Positions 26,026 through 37,066 are shown, numbered from the stretch's first letter. The stretch is DNA of 64,000 bases from Massilia sp. IC2-278 (GCF_020708045.1 NZ_JAJFES010000008.1:1-64000); one strand, 5' to 3'. Notes: generated by a model from the letters alone, not told the origin. Translations and numbers: made by a program.

Positions 26026-28021
26026 TAAGGGCGTAGGAGATTCGATCTCAACTTCGCTTAAACCTACCGAAAACGCGCTGCGAGCCGCCGTCATCCAGTC
26101 TGAAAGCGTCCCGGTCGATGAGGCTCCGCGAAAATGCCTGCCCGTGGGTTCTTCTGCGACGGCATCGGCGTTCAAGAATGCCAGCCTTCAAAAAGGCGTG
26201 ATGGGAAGCTGTAGGAGAAATCTTTGGATATCCTACTTTTTCGACGGTACCGGCAATAATATGGAAGCGGATCTTGGTCTGGGCAAGCACAGCAGCGTGG
26301 CACGGCTTTATCGTGCGCATGTAGAAGCAGATCCGACTGCTGGAATTTGGCCGGTCTATATCCTTGGTTTGGGAACAAACTTCCCCGCAATTGGGGATGA
26401 GGGGAAGAAGCTGGGTCTCATTTCCGGGGCTGGCGGAGATGCACGGCTTGCATTTGCACTGCAAGAATTCGACCGGCTTCTTGCGAAGCCTTTGGCAAAC
26501 GGAACAGCACAAACAAATGCCGTAGTCGAAATAAATATAGCAATTTTCGGTTTCAGTCGTGGCGCGGCGCTGGCGCGTGCGTTCAGTAATGACCTCATGC
26601 GTGAGCGCTGTGAATTGCGCGAAGGGAAATGGAAATTGAAAAGCGGTGGCTCACATGTCCGGTTCAGGTTTATGGGATTGTTTGACACCGTTGCTTCTGT
26701 CGGTAATACCATGAGCAGAAATAATATGGACTATTATAATCCTGCAATCTCGGATGTTAAAGGAATGATTAACGAAAGACATAGGGACTATCCTCGTACT
26801 CGCCCGATAGAACTGGCCTTTTCTAGAAGCGGTGCCCCAGGCGCAGACCCAGCCTCAGGAAGCCATGCTGGACACGATAGCTGGGGAGCAAAAATGAGAA
26901 TCCATGAAACAGTCGAGGACGTTCGACATTTTATTGCTGGGCATGAAATTCGAAATTCGTTTCCAGTTGATAGCATCAGCTTTTTTGACAAGGGAAGATT
27001 TGTTAAGCCATCTCACTTCCACGAAACCATTTACCCGGGTGTGCACTCCGATGTAGGTGGTGGATATACGCCAGGGGAAGGTGGACGTGCATTACTTCCA
27101 TCGCAAAACTTTTGCCTGATTCCACTGAACTTCATGTATAAATGCGCTGTCCGTAGTGGCGTTCCTATGCTTGCAGAGTTCAAGGAAGCGAATGTCGAAG
27201 ACTTCCGCATACATCCGGAGCTAGTAAAGTCGTACAATCATTACATGAAATCCATCGCGGGTGCGAGTAGCATTGGCGACTTAATGAACCATCATCGGCG
27301 GCTGTATTTCGCATGGCGATTCAGGGCAATTAAAAAGAAGCTGGCAGGCGATACAGCTGAGGCGGAAGCGATTCGGCATCATAATGCTCGCTTTGTGCAG
27401 CGTAAGAATGCCATGTCGTCCGAGGTGAAGGAAGCCCGAAGAAAAGAAATCCAAGAGGACTTGTCTTTAAATAACTTGCTTAATACCCGCGAGAAAGAGG
27501 ATCGAGGGGAAATTCCACTACCTCTGGATGAACTGAACAGGAGAGTTGGAGGCGTGAGTGATCGCGATATAGGCCTTGCACGCCAAAAATATAATGCTGC
27601 ACGTTGGGAGCGAATCAAGGCCGAGGCAAAACAGGACACCATTCCAGACATGACAAGGCTCCAAACATTCGTTGATCTGTATGATAATCAATTAATGGCA
27701 GATGTTGCGGCGATTCAAAAGGAAATGCAGCCGATTGGAAGAAGAGCGGAATGGCTGAAGCATAGGAGAGACTTGCGTCCTCAATACAAGGCCTTGATCG
27801 AGGCATGGGAAGATGAATTCGAACACAAGCAAGGATTGAAAGACGAGGAAATTATTCGCTTTTTTGATAACTACGTGCATAACTCCCTGGCAGGGTTTGC
27901 AAAAGACGCGACGCTTCCGTCCGACCCGCGAGCTGTCTTCGTAGGCGGCGATACCAAACTCCTATACGCAAAACTGGATTCGGATGGATCAATTATGGAC
28001 AGCGAATCCGACCTTGCATAA
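26006..28021 (+). CDS. DUF2235 T6SS lipase effector (Tle1-like)
   Basis: A 671-residue alpha/beta-hydrolase effector. It has the DUF2235 start WISYFFDGTGNN, the nucleophile elbow FGFSRGAALARAF with S184, GLFDTVAS with D227 as probable acid, and HSDVGGGY with H347. Ser-Asp-His order matches Tle1 phospholipases, which attack target-cell phospholipids. There is no signal peptide, as expected for delivery through VgrG. The C-terminal 280 residues are charged and probably helical, with no recognised domain. It ends the four-gene module vgrG-DUF4123-DUF3304-DUF2235 and is clearly AT-richer than the genome around it. Confidence 0.87.
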   Translation: MTSSQNNKGVGDSISTSLKPTENALRAAVIQSESVPVDEAPRKCLPVGSSATASAFKNASLQKGVMGSCRRNLWISYFFDGTGNNMEADLGLGKHSSVARLYRAHVEADPTAGIWPVYILGLGTNFPAIGDEGKKLGLISGAGGDARLAFALQEFDRLLAKPLANGTAQTNAVVEINIAIFGFSRGAALARAFSNDLMRERCELREGKWKLKSGGSHVRFRFMGLFDTVASVGNTMSRNNMDYYNPAISDVKGMINERHRDYPRTRPIELAFSRSGAPGADPASGSHAGHDSWGAKMRIHETVEDVRHFIAGHEIRNSFPVDSISFFDKGRFVKPSHFHETIYPGVHSDVGGGYTPGEGGRALLPSQNFCLIPLNFMYKCAVRSGVPMLAEFKEANVEDFRIHPELVKSYNHYMKSIAGASSIGDLMNHHRRLYFAWRFRAIKKKLAGDTAEAEAIRHHNARFVQRKNAMSSEVKEARRKEIQEDLSLNNLLNTREKEDRGEIPLPLDELNRRVGGVSDRDIGLARQKYNAARWERIKAEAKQDTIPDMTRLQTFVDLYDNQLMADVAAIQKEMQPIGRRAEWLKHRRDLRPQYKALIEAWEDEFEHKQGLKDEEIIRFFDNYVHNSLAGFAKDATLPSDPRAVFVGGDTKLLYAKLDSDGSIMDSESDLA

Positions 28022-28040
28022 CGGCGAGTGCAGAAAAACA

Positions 28041-28069
28041 AAAAAGGCGTCATGATCACTCATGACGCC
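28041..28069 (-). terminator. Terminator after tRNA-Lys copy 2
   Basis: On the minus strand GGCGTCATGA pairs with TCATGACGCC across a four-base loop, followed by a six-T run. It lies 22 bp downstream of the leftward tRNA and just past the convergent effector gene. Confidence 0.85.
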
Positions 28070-28091
28070 TTCAATGCTGCTGCTAAATTCG

Positions 28092-28167
28092 TGGTAGGCC
28101 GTGCGGGATTCGAACCTGCGACCAACGGATTAAAAGTCCGCTGCTCTACCAGCTGAGCTAACGACCC
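28092..28167 (-). tRNA. tRNA-Lys (anticodon TTT), copy 2
   Basis: Same 76-nt sequence as the copy at 19769-19844, with anticodon TTT and encoded CCA. TATAAT lies upstream on the minus strand (about 28181-28186). The promoter lies within the 3' flank of the gspE-like gene. The two copies share short stretches of flank as well as the gene itself. Confidence 0.97.
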
Positions 28168-28221
28168 GAAAGAGGCAGTATTATAGCCGGCGATTTTGAT
28201 TTGCGCCAGAGGTAAGTTGCA

Positions 28222-30045
<1,824 letters not shown>

Positions 30046-30068
30046 CGATCCCTCTGTTCAATACGCTG

Positions 30069-30863
30069 TTAGCGCGATGCCTCGATGCCTGCTTGAAGTC
30101 CTTTGACCCAGGATTTGGCCGGCAATTTGGTGGCGGCCACGATCTGCGCCGCGCGTGCTGCCAGTGCCGCGCCGTCGAGTTGCGGCGCGTTCTTGAAGCA
30201 TAGCGCCACCACATTGCCGTCGTGGACTTCGGGCAGGCAAATCACCCTGTCGAAAGCGAATTTCATCGCCTTCAGGTTCTTGTTGTAGCTTGGATGGTCG
30301 CCGAACAGGTTCACCGTCATGATGCCGCCCGGCGCCAGGCAATCGCTGCAGGCGCGGTAGAACTCGGGCGTGTCGAGTACCGGGCCCTTGGCGGTGGCGT
30401 CATATAAATCGCATTGCAGCACGTCGAAGGCGCCGTGGTTTTCCGGGTCTTCGACGAAGTCCAGCGCATCCATTTCCAGCACATTGAAGCGCTCATCCTC
30501 GGGCGGCAGTTTGAACATGGTGTTACAAATGGCGATCACCGAAGGATTGAGTTCGACGGCGGTCACCAATGCGTCCGGAAATTGGCGGTAGCAGAATTTG
30601 GTCAGCGTGGCGGCGCCCAGGCCCAGTTGGGCGATACGGCGTGGCGATTCGATGAACAGCATCCAGGCCATCATCTGCTGCGCGTATTCGAGTTCCGGCC
30701 AATCGGGTTTACGGATGCGCATGGCGCCCTGCACCCATTCGGTGCCGAAGTGGAGATAGCGTACGCCGTCCTGTTCGGACAACGTCACGGGCGCGAATTT
30801 CGGTTTGCGTGCGGGCCGGCGCGAGGATTCGGCGAGTTCGATGGATTTACGTTTGATGAGCAT
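30069..30863 (-). CDS. Spermidine-synthase-family methyltransferase-fold protein
   Basis: A 264-residue protein with a Rossmann-like spermidine synthase fold: IAQLGLGAATLTKFCYRQFP (cofactor-binding glycine loop), VTAVELNPSVIAICNTMF, then FDVLQCDLYDATAKGP. The family transfers aminopropyl groups to putrescine, but many bacterial members of this branch are of unknown substrate. It is the first gene of a probable operon with the GspE-like ATPase, 23 bp downstream. A -10-like GATAAT lies upstream on the minus strand. Confidence 0.8.
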   Translation of the reverse strand: MLIKRKSIELAESSRRPARKPKFAPVTLSEQDGVRYLHFGTEWVQGAMRIRKPDWPELEYAQQMMAWMLFIESPRRIAQLGLGAATLTKFCYRQFPDALVTAVELNPSVIAICNTMFKLPPEDERFNVLEMDALDFVEDPENHGAFDVLQCDLYDATAKGPVLDTPEFYRACSDCLAPGGIMTVNLFGDHPSYNKNLKAMKFAFDRVICLPEVHDGNVVALCFKNAPQLDGAALAARAAQIVAATKLPAKSWVKGLQAGIEASR

Positions 30864-30997
30864 AGGGCGACCTGTTGAATCGGCCTATTATCGGGGGAGG
30901 GGTTCCCGCTGCGCAAGCGCAACGGGATTGGAGAGGCGGCGCGGAGAAGGAGGGGGCGTCCTCCGAGCCGATACAACTAAGCTACAACGATGACTGA

Positions 30998-31513
30998 TTA
31001 ATACTGCTGGTCCGGCTCGACCGACACGCGCAGGCGGATGCGGTTGCCCGGGTCGCGGCTCATGAAGGCGGTGTGGTTCTGGCCGCGGTATTCGTAGGTC
31101 ACGTCGTAGCCGGTGGTGCGCGATTCGAAGGAATCGACGGTGCGGCACTGGCGCACGGCCTGTTCCTGCACGCCCTGGTCGTAGTTGCGGCCGTTGTTTT
31201 CCACACGGTCGCCAACCACGGCGCCGGCGATCGCACCGGCGGCGGCGGCGGCGACTTTACCGCTTCCGCTGCCGACCTGGCTGCCCAGCAGGGCGCCGGC
31301 AATGCCGCCGACCACCGAGCCACCGGCGCCGCGCTGCTGCTGGACCGGCACCTGCACGTATTCGGTGCGGCATTCCTGGCGCGGCTGGCGGATTTGTTCG
31401 ACGCGCGGCTGTACCCGCACCACGCGGCCGAAATCCTCGAAGTCGGCAGCCTGGGCGAGCGGCAGCGCGCACAGGCCCAGGGCGGAAATCATCAATTTGG
31501 TTTTCATGTTCAT
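30998..31513 (-). CDS. Glycine-zipper 2TM-domain envelope protein (17-kDa antigen/SlyB-like)
   Basis: A 171-residue exported protein. A signal peptide (MISALGLCALPLAQA) is followed by a basic, glutamine-rich stretch and a glycine-zipper region, VVGGIAGALLGSQVGSGSGK then AGAIAGAVVGDRVE, typical of Rick_17kDa_Anti/SlyB proteins. The C-terminal half contains YDVTYEYRGQNHTAFMSRDP. Such proteins reside in the outer membrane or periplasm and support envelope integrity. GAGG six bases before the ATG at 31513 decides the start. Confidence 0.83.
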   Translation of the reverse strand: MNMKTKLMISALGLCALPLAQAADFEDFGRVVRVQPRVEQIRQPRQECRTEYVQVPVQQQRGAGGSVVGGIAGALLGSQVGSGSGKVAAAAAGAIAGAVVGDRVENNGRNYDQGVQEQAVRQCRTVDSFESRTTGYDVTYEYRGQNHTAFMSRDPGNRIRLRVSVEPDQQY

Positions 31514-31891
31514 GCTGAACCTCGTTCGTCCGGTGCTGTTGGTAAGAGCGGATTTTTTCATCCACAGATGTATGTTAATCCTGCTGGCCGCGTAAAACCA
31601 ATCTACGTGGCAACAAAATGTAACAGCGAACGGCAGAGCAGCCTTGCCGCGCCAGAATGACAAAACACGTCAAATCGTGCGGATTCGGATTGAAATGCGC
31701 CAGATTTTTTCAATTTTGGGCCGCAAAGTCACATTCGGGTTGCTTCGGTAACTACAAAACGTTACCCTTACACAAATTAGGGTTTATTGGCGCGTGGAAA
31801 CGATTTAGGAGAGCAGCGTTGCCGCCCGGGCGTGCATGGTGAGCAGTCCCCGGCGATTCGAACCACTACACCAGGTCGACTTGAGGGAAAA
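31514..31891. other. Divergent intergenic region with no gene seen
   Basis: A 378-bp AT-rich gap between the glycine-zipper gene and the barstar-family gene, which diverge. No RNA gene, terminator, or reading frame with a ribosome binding site was found. The divergent promoters presumably lie here; no sigma-54 or Fur match was seen. Confidence 0.4.
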
Positions 31892-32332
31892 ATGAGTTTG
31901 TTGATGAGAGTGCCGTCCAATCTTGTGCAGTCCATTCGGGCCTATCGGGTGCCGGAACTGCAGGAAGAGGCGGCGCGCATGGGCCACCATTTCCTGTATG
32001 CGCACTGCGCCAACGCGTTGACCAAGCAGCAAGTGTGCGCCCGCATCGGCGAACAATTTCACTTCCCTAAACCCTCCAGCAAGAATTTCGACGCCCTGCG
32101 TGCCACGCTGACTGAAACCATCCACGGCGCCGGTCCCCAGCCTGGCTTCCTCGTCGTGCTGGAGCAATTGCCCAATACGCAAAAGTTTGACAAGGAAGCG
32201 CGCGAAACCCTGCTCGACGTGTTCCGCGACGCGGCCGAATTCTGGGCCGAGAAGCGTGTTCCCTTCCGCGTTTTCTATTCCTTTGAGATCGACGCGGCCG
32301 GCCTGGAATCCGGCCCTTCATCCAGTCTGTAG
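31892..32332 (+). CDS. Barstar-family (RNase inhibitor-like) protein
   Basis: A 146-residue cytoplasmic protein with a barstar fold signature: the N-terminal strand-helix region IRAYRVPELQEEAARMGHHF and the C-terminal strand PFRVFYSFEID. Barstar inhibits the secreted RNase barnase in Bacillus; in Proteobacteria, barstar-like genes often occur alone. No RNase toxin is encoded next to it. The ATG at 31892 follows GAGGGA. Confidence 0.8.
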   Translation: MSLLMRVPSNLVQSIRAYRVPELQEEAARMGHHFLYAHCANALTKQQVCARIGEQFHFPKPSSKNFDALRATLTETIHGAGPQPGFLVVLEQLPNTQKFDKEARETLLDVFRDAAEFWAEKRVPFRVFYSFEIDAAGLESGPSSSL

Positions 32333-32390
32333 TCAGCCGGTCAAGGCTGATTCCTGCTTTTCCATACCACAGTTGCGCCACGCGCATACG

Positions 32391-32396
32391 GTACAA
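32391..32396 (+). promoter_or_regulatory. -10 element TACAAT for purN
   Basis: TACAAT ends nine bases before the purN ATG at 32405, predicting a very short leader. No good -35 hexamer at normal spacing was seen. Confidence 0.4.
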
Positions 32397-32404
32397 TGCG
32401 CGCT

Positions 32405-33016
32405 ATGAAAAACATCGTCATCCTCATCTCCGGCCGCGGCAGCAACATGGAAGCGGTCGTGCGGGCGGCCCGGTTGGAAGGCTGGGCGGCGCGGGTGGCG
32501 GCAGTGATCAGCAACCGGGCCGACGCGGGTGGCCTCGCATTTGCCGCGGCGCACGGTATCTCGACCGCCGTGGTGCCAAGCAAGAACTACCCGGACCGCG
32601 CCAGTTTCGATGCCGCCTTGCAGCGCGAAATCGACCGCTTTGCCCCTGACCTGGTGGTGCTGGCCGGCTTCATGCGCATCCTGACGGCGCCCTTCGTGGC
32701 CCATTACGAAGGGCGCATGCTGAACATCCATCCTTCGCTGCTGCCGGCCTATCCCGGACTGGACACGCACCGCAAGGCACTGGAAGCGGGCGAGCGCGAG
32801 CATGGGGCGACGGTGCATTTCGTCACCGCCGAGCTCGATCACGGCCCGATGGTGGCCCAGGCGCGCGTACCCGTGCTCCCCGGCGATACCGAAGACAGCC
32901 TGGCAGCGCGCGTGCTGGCCGAAGAACACAAGCTGTATCCCTACGCCGTTCGCCTGTTCATCGAGGACAGGCTAAGCATCGAACAAGGCGGCGTGCGCAT
33001 CGCGCAGCCCGCCTGA
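32405..33016 (+). CDS. purN: Phosphoribosylglycinamide formyltransferase 1
   Basis: A 203-residue PurN (GART), which uses 10-formyl-THF to formylate GAR in step three of de novo purine synthesis. It has the N-terminal phosphate-binding motif VILISGRGSNMEAVV, the folate-site motif LNIHPSLLPAYPGLDTH with the catalytic His, and the conserved aspartate in VTAELDHGPMVAQ. Length is normal for the family. The ATG at 32405 is preferred over one nine bases upstream, which overlaps the -10. RsmB-like methyltransferase follows 30 bp later, possibly co-transcribed. Confidence 0.95.
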   Translation: MKNIVILISGRGSNMEAVVRAARLEGWAARVAAVISNRADAGGLAFAAAHGISTAVVPSKNYPDRASFDAALQREIDRFAPDLVVLAGFMRILTAPFVAHYEGRMLNIHPSLLPAYPGLDTHRKALEAGEREHGATVHFVTAELDHGPMVAQARVPVLPGDTEDSLAARVLAEEHKLYPYAVRLFIEDRLSIEQGGVRIAQPA

Positions 33017-33046
33017 TTTTTATACGTATCTGATTCAAGGAATTCC

Positions 33047-34351
33047 ATGAGATTGCCACCAGCAATTCTCGGCAACACCGAAGAGGTGCTGCGCGAGATC
33101 TTGCGCTTTACGGCCCCGGCCGACGTCACCCTGTCGCGCTACTTCAAGGACCACCAGCGTCTCGGTCCGCGCGAACGCGGCGTGGTTGCCGAAGCGGTGT
33201 ACGCCGTGCTGCGCAACAAGACCTTCTTTACCGATTTCGGCGGCACCGGCGGCACGCCGTCGATGCGCCGTCTGGCCCTGCTGGGCCTGTCGGAAACCGT
33301 CGGCATCGACGCCCTCGGCGGCTTGAGCGAAGACGAAACCGCGTTCCTGACCCGTATCAAGGAAATCGACCGCAGCCTGCTGCCGCCGCTGGCGCGCGCC
33401 AACATGCCGCAGTGGCTGTACGACAAGCTCGTCGCCCAGTTCGGCGAAAGCGATGCCCAGGAACTGGCCGCCGTGCTGAATACGCCGGCCCCGCTCGACC
33501 TGCGCGTGAACGCCATCAAGGCGAATCGCGACGAAGTCATCGCCAAGCTGGCCGAAGCGCCGATCGTGGCCGAGCCGACCCCGTATTCGCCGCTCGGCCT
33601 GCGCGTCAAGAAAAAGCCGAACCTGCAAGGCCTGCCGTTGTTCAAGGAAGGCGCGATCGAGGTGCAGGACGAGGGCAGCCAGGTGCTGGCCCAGATCCTG
33701 GCCGCGCGCCGCGGCGAGATGGTGGTTGACTTCTGCGCCGGCGCCGGCGGCAAGACCCTGGCCCTGGGCGCGACCATGCGCAATACCGGCCGCCTGTACG
33801 CCTTCGACGTGTCGGAAAAGCGCCTGTCGAAGCTGAAGCCGCGCCTGGCACGCAGCGGCCTGTCGAACGTGCATCCGGTGCTGATCGCGCACGAGCGCGA
33901 CGCCAAGATCAAGCGCCTGGCCGGCAAGATCGACCGCGTGCTGGTCGACGCCCCGTGCTCGGGCCTGGGCACCCTGCGCCGCAACCCGGACGTGAAATGG
34001 CGCCAGCCGGAAGGCGCCGTGGCCGAGATGCAAGAGAAACAAGCTTCGATCCTGGACGGCGCCGCGCGCCTGCTGAAGGGCGGTGGCCGCCTGGTGTACG
34101 CCACCTGCTCGCTGCTGAACGAAGAGAACGACGTCATCGTCGAGCAATTCCTGGCTTCGCACCCGGACTTCGAGCTGGTGCCGATGAACAAGGTGCTGGC
34201 CGAGCAGAAGATCGACCTGGAAATGGGCGATTACCTGAAGCTGCTGCCGCACAAGCACCAGACCGACGGCTTCTTTGCCGCCGTGCTGGAACGCAAGCCG
34301 ATGGCCGCGAAAGCGCCGAAGGCGGCCTCGCCTGAAGCCGACGCGGAGTAA
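33047..34351 (+). CDS. RsmB/NOP-family rRNA cytosine-5 methyltransferase
   Basis: A 434-residue methyltransferase: an N-terminal NusB-like helical region is followed by a SAM-binding Rossmann domain with VVDFCAGAGGKTLALGA (about 227-243). Motif IV DAPCSGLGTLRRNPDVKWR has C304, and motif VI VYATCSLLNEEN has C354. The pair of cysteines is the hallmark of m5C RNA methyltransferases. RsmB modifies C967 of 16S rRNA; the exact target here cannot be shown. It lies in a purN-rsmB-mscS rightward cluster. Confidence 0.88.
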   Translation: MRLPPAILGNTEEVLREILRFTAPADVTLSRYFKDHQRLGPRERGVVAEAVYAVLRNKTFFTDFGGTGGTPSMRRLALLGLSETVGIDALGGLSEDETAFLTRIKEIDRSLLPPLARANMPQWLYDKLVAQFGESDAQELAAVLNTPAPLDLRVNAIKANRDEVIAKLAEAPIVAEPTPYSPLGLRVKKKPNLQGLPLFKEGAIEVQDEGSQVLAQILAARRGEMVVDFCAGAGGKTLALGATMRNTGRLYAFDVSEKRLSKLKPRLARSGLSNVHPVLIAHERDAKIKRLAGKIDRVLVDAPCSGLGTLRRNPDVKWRQPEGAVAEMQEKQASILDGAARLLKGGGRLVYATCSLLNEENDVIVEQFLASHPDFELVPMNKVLAEQKIDLEMGDYLKLLPHKHQTDGFFAAVLERKPMAAKAPKAASPEADAE

Positions 34352-34359
34352 ATCACAAC

Positions 34360-35649
34360 GTGCAAACGATGCCGCTGACCGACCTGCTGCAGGACCTGCT
34401 CGAGGACATCAGTAACCCGCGCATCCTGTGGCAGGCGCTGGCGATCGTGGCCGCGGTGCTGGTCGGCCTGCTGCTGGCGCGCCTGATCCGGCGCAGCTGG
34501 CTGCACGAGGACGACAACGCCGGGGCGATTCGCCGCCTCGGTGTCGAAGGCTTCGGCCGCGTGCTGGCTCCGCTCCTGATCACCGGGGGCGTGTGGCTGG
34601 CCAAGGGCATCCTGGCCCAATACCAGAACGTGCACCTGCTGGCGGTGGCCTTGCCGCTGTTCGCGTCGATGGCCCTGATCCGCATCGTGTTCTACCTGTT
34701 GCGGCGGGTGTTTGCGCGGCGCGGTCCGCTGGGCACGGCCTTGCAGACTTTCGAGAAGATCCTGGCCCTGCTGGTATGGGTCGGAGTGGCGCTCTATCTC
34801 ACCGGGCAATGGCCCGATATTCTCCATTTCCTTGAGCATCGCAAGATTCCGCTCGGAAAAAACGAAGCGTCGCTGCTGGCGATTCTGCAGGCGGTCACAT
34901 CGGTTGTCGTGCTGATGATGCTGGCCCTGTGGGCCGGCGCCGCGCTGGAAGAGCGCCTGATGCGCCTCGAGGGCATGCACACCTCGCTGCGCGTGGTGCT
35001 GGCGCGCATGGGGCGGGCAATCTTGATCCTGGTGTCGGTGCTGGTCAGCCTGGGCCTGGTCGGGCTCGACCTGACGGTCTTGTCGGTCTTCGGCGGCGCG
35101 CTCGGTGTCGGCCTCGGTCTCGGCATGCAGCGTATTGCCAGTAACTATGTGTCCGGCTTCATCATCCTGTTCGAGCGCAGTTTGTCGATCGGCGATCCGA
35201 TTGCCGTGGATAAGTATTCCGGCCGCGTGGCGCGCATCAATACCCGCTATACCGTGCTGCAGGCGCTTGACGGTACGCAGACCCTGCTGCCGAACGAAAT
35301 GCTGATCACCGGTGTCGTAACAAACCAGTCGGGCACGAACCGAGCGGTGCGCCTGAACACGAAGATCACGGTCGCCTACGACAGCGACCTGAACGAGGTG
35401 ATGGCGCTGCTGGCGCGCCAGGCCGACGAGGTCGAGCGCGTGGTGGCCGAGCCTGCGCCCTCGGTGCAGCTGAACGCTTTCGGGCCGCATGGCTACGAGC
35501 TCGAACTCGGCTTCTCGATCGTCGATCCGGAGAAGGGCAGCGGGGGCGTGATCTCGGCCGTGAACCGGAACATCTACGCGCTGGTGCATGCCGGCGCCAT
35601 CCGTCTCGGCCTGCCACCGCAGAATCCGCCTCCAGCGCAACAGTCCTAA
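34360..35649 (+). CDS. MscS-family mechanosensitive channel
   Basis: A 429-residue small-conductance mechanosensitive channel. About five to six membrane segments (from residue 21) lead to the pore helix and the characteristic MscS beta domain: LGVGLGLGMQRIASNYVSGF, then GDPIAVDKYSGRVARINTRYT, and PNEMLITGVVTNQS. It releases solutes on hypo-osmotic shock. The start is GTG at 34360, eight bases after the preceding gene; an ATG three codons later is possible. Confidence 0.9.
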   Translation: MQTMPLTDLLQDLLEDISNPRILWQALAIVAAVLVGLLLARLIRRSWLHEDDNAGAIRRLGVEGFGRVLAPLLITGGVWLAKGILAQYQNVHLLAVALPLFASMALIRIVFYLLRRVFARRGPLGTALQTFEKILALLVWVGVALYLTGQWPDILHFLEHRKIPLGKNEASLLAILQAVTSVVVLMMLALWAGAALEERLMRLEGMHTSLRVVLARMGRAILILVSVLVSLGLVGLDLTVLSVFGGALGVGLGLGMQRIASNYVSGFIILFERSLSIGDPIAVDKYSGRVARINTRYTVLQALDGTQTLLPNEMLITGVVTNQSGTNRAVRLNTKITVAYDSDLNEVMALLARQADEVERVVAEPAPSVQLNAFGPHGYELELGFSIVDPEKGSGGVISAVNRNIYALVHAGAIRLGLPPQNPPPAQQS

Positions 35650-35732
35650 TGCATATTCACTAACAGGATGGCGCACGTTAGGTAAAGAAGCGCATTTATA
35701 TGCGTCGTTCGTGCTGTGCGTCATGAGAAAGT

Positions 35733-35738
35733 GCGTAG
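35733..35738 (+). promoter_or_regulatory. -10-like TAGAAT before the desaturase gene
   Basis: TAGAAT lies about 100 bp before the desaturase ATG. A convincing -35 was not found. It is the best promoter candidate in the 188-bp gap. Confidence 0.3.
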
Positions 35739-35837
35739 AATGCGGGATTGTTTGGCCGGCGCGTACGCGCTGCCTCGCGCGACTGCCTCACAGAAAGATC
35801 GGCGCGCAGTACAGTCTGACCTTAACTTGGAGCAGTA

Positions 35838-37046
35838 ATGACCTTTAGCAATATCCTGCATTCTGTGCTGGAATTCATGACCACCGGCCTCATCGGCCTG
35901 AGCCCCTGGGAAGTCGTGATCTACACGCTGGTGGTGACGCACATCACCATTGCCGGCGTCACTATCTACCTGCACCGTCACCAGGCGCACCGCGCCCTGG
36001 AATTGCATGCGATCCCGAGCCACTTCTTCCGCTTCTGGCTGTGGATGACCACGGGCCAGGTGACCAAGGAATGGGCCGCCATCCACCGCAAGCACCACGC
36101 CAAGTGCGATACCGAGGAAGATCCGCACAGCCCGCAAACCCGCGGCATCAAGAAAGTGCTGCTGGAAGGCGCGGAGCTGTATCGCGTCGAAAGCAAGAAC
36201 AAGGAAACGCTGGAAAAGTACGGCCACGGCACGCCGGACGACTGGATCGAGCGCAATCTGTACACCCGCTACAGCTGGGCCGGCGTCTCGGCGCTGCTGG
36301 TCATTAATTTCGTGCTGTTCGGCGTGATCGGCATCACCATCTGGGCCATCCAGATGCTGTGGATTCCGATTACCGCAGCCGGCATCATCAATGGCCTGGG
36401 CCACTGGTGGGGCTACCGCAACTACGATTGCAACGATGCGGCCACCAACATCTTCCCGTGGGGCATCCTGATCGGTGGCGAAGAGCTGCACAACAACCAC
36501 CATACCTATGCCACCTCGGCCAAGCTGTCGAGCAAGTGGTATGAAATCGACCTCGGCTGGGCGTATATCCGCGCCATGGAAATGGTTGGACTGGCAAAGG
36601 TGAAGAAAGTCGCACCGAAGCCGAAGCTGGCCAAGGACAAGGTTGTCGCCGACCTGGAAACCCTGCAGTCGGTGATCACCAATCGCTACGATGTGATGGC
36701 TAAATATGCCAAGTCGGTCAAGCACGCCTTCCATGAGGAATTCGAGCACCTGAAGCACAAGGCCGAGCTGGAAGCGCGCTTCCTGAAATCGTCGCGCAAG
36801 CTGCTGCAGCGCGAGCCGGGCAAGCTGGAACTGTCGCAAAAGGCCCAGCTGATCGAGCTGTTCAAGCACAGCAAGGCGCTGGAGACCATGCACCAGATGC
36901 GTGTGGAACTCGGCGCCATCTGGGAGCGTTCGCATTCGACCCGCGACCAGCTGCTGCAGCAGCTGCAAGACTGGTGCACGCGCGCCGAAGCCTCGGGCAT
37001 CAAGTCGCTGCAGGAGTTCTCGCTGCGCCTGCGTAGCTACGCATAA
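35838..37046 (+). CDS. Acyl-lipid/acyl-CoA desaturase with three histidine boxes
   Basis: A 402-residue membrane di-iron desaturase of the DesA/stearoyl-CoA type. Histidine boxes HRHQAH (46-51), HRKHH (83-87) and HNNHH (218-222) bind the two irons. Membrane helices lie around residues 25-45, 60-75, 150-172 and 175-190. It introduces a double bond, probably at position 9, in membrane fatty acids. The C-terminal 150 residues are a long charged helical extension not needed for catalysis. GGAG lies upstream of the ATG; a good terminator follows. Confidence 0.88.
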   Translation: MTFSNILHSVLEFMTTGLIGLSPWEVVIYTLVVTHITIAGVTIYLHRHQAHRALELHAIPSHFFRFWLWMTTGQVTKEWAAIHRKHHAKCDTEEDPHSPQTRGIKKVLLEGAELYRVESKNKETLEKYGHGTPDDWIERNLYTRYSWAGVSALLVINFVLFGVIGITIWAIQMLWIPITAAGIINGLGHWWGYRNYDCNDAATNIFPWGILIGGEELHNNHHTYATSAKLSSKWYEIDLGWAYIRAMEMVGLAKVKKVAPKPKLAKDKVVADLETLQSVITNRYDVMAKYAKSVKHAFHEEFEHLKHKAELEARFLKSSRKLLQREPGKLELSQKAQLIELFKHSKALETMHQMRVELGAIWERSHSTRDQLLQQLQDWCTRAEASGIKSLQEFSLRLRSYA

Positions 37047-37066
37047 ACGCCTTCCTGCGTTGATCG

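Noticed and set aside
19712..28069. Prophage or integrative island with integrase between the tRNA-Lys genes
   Set aside because: No integrase, phage structural genes or partial tRNA fragment is visible; both tRNAs are complete.
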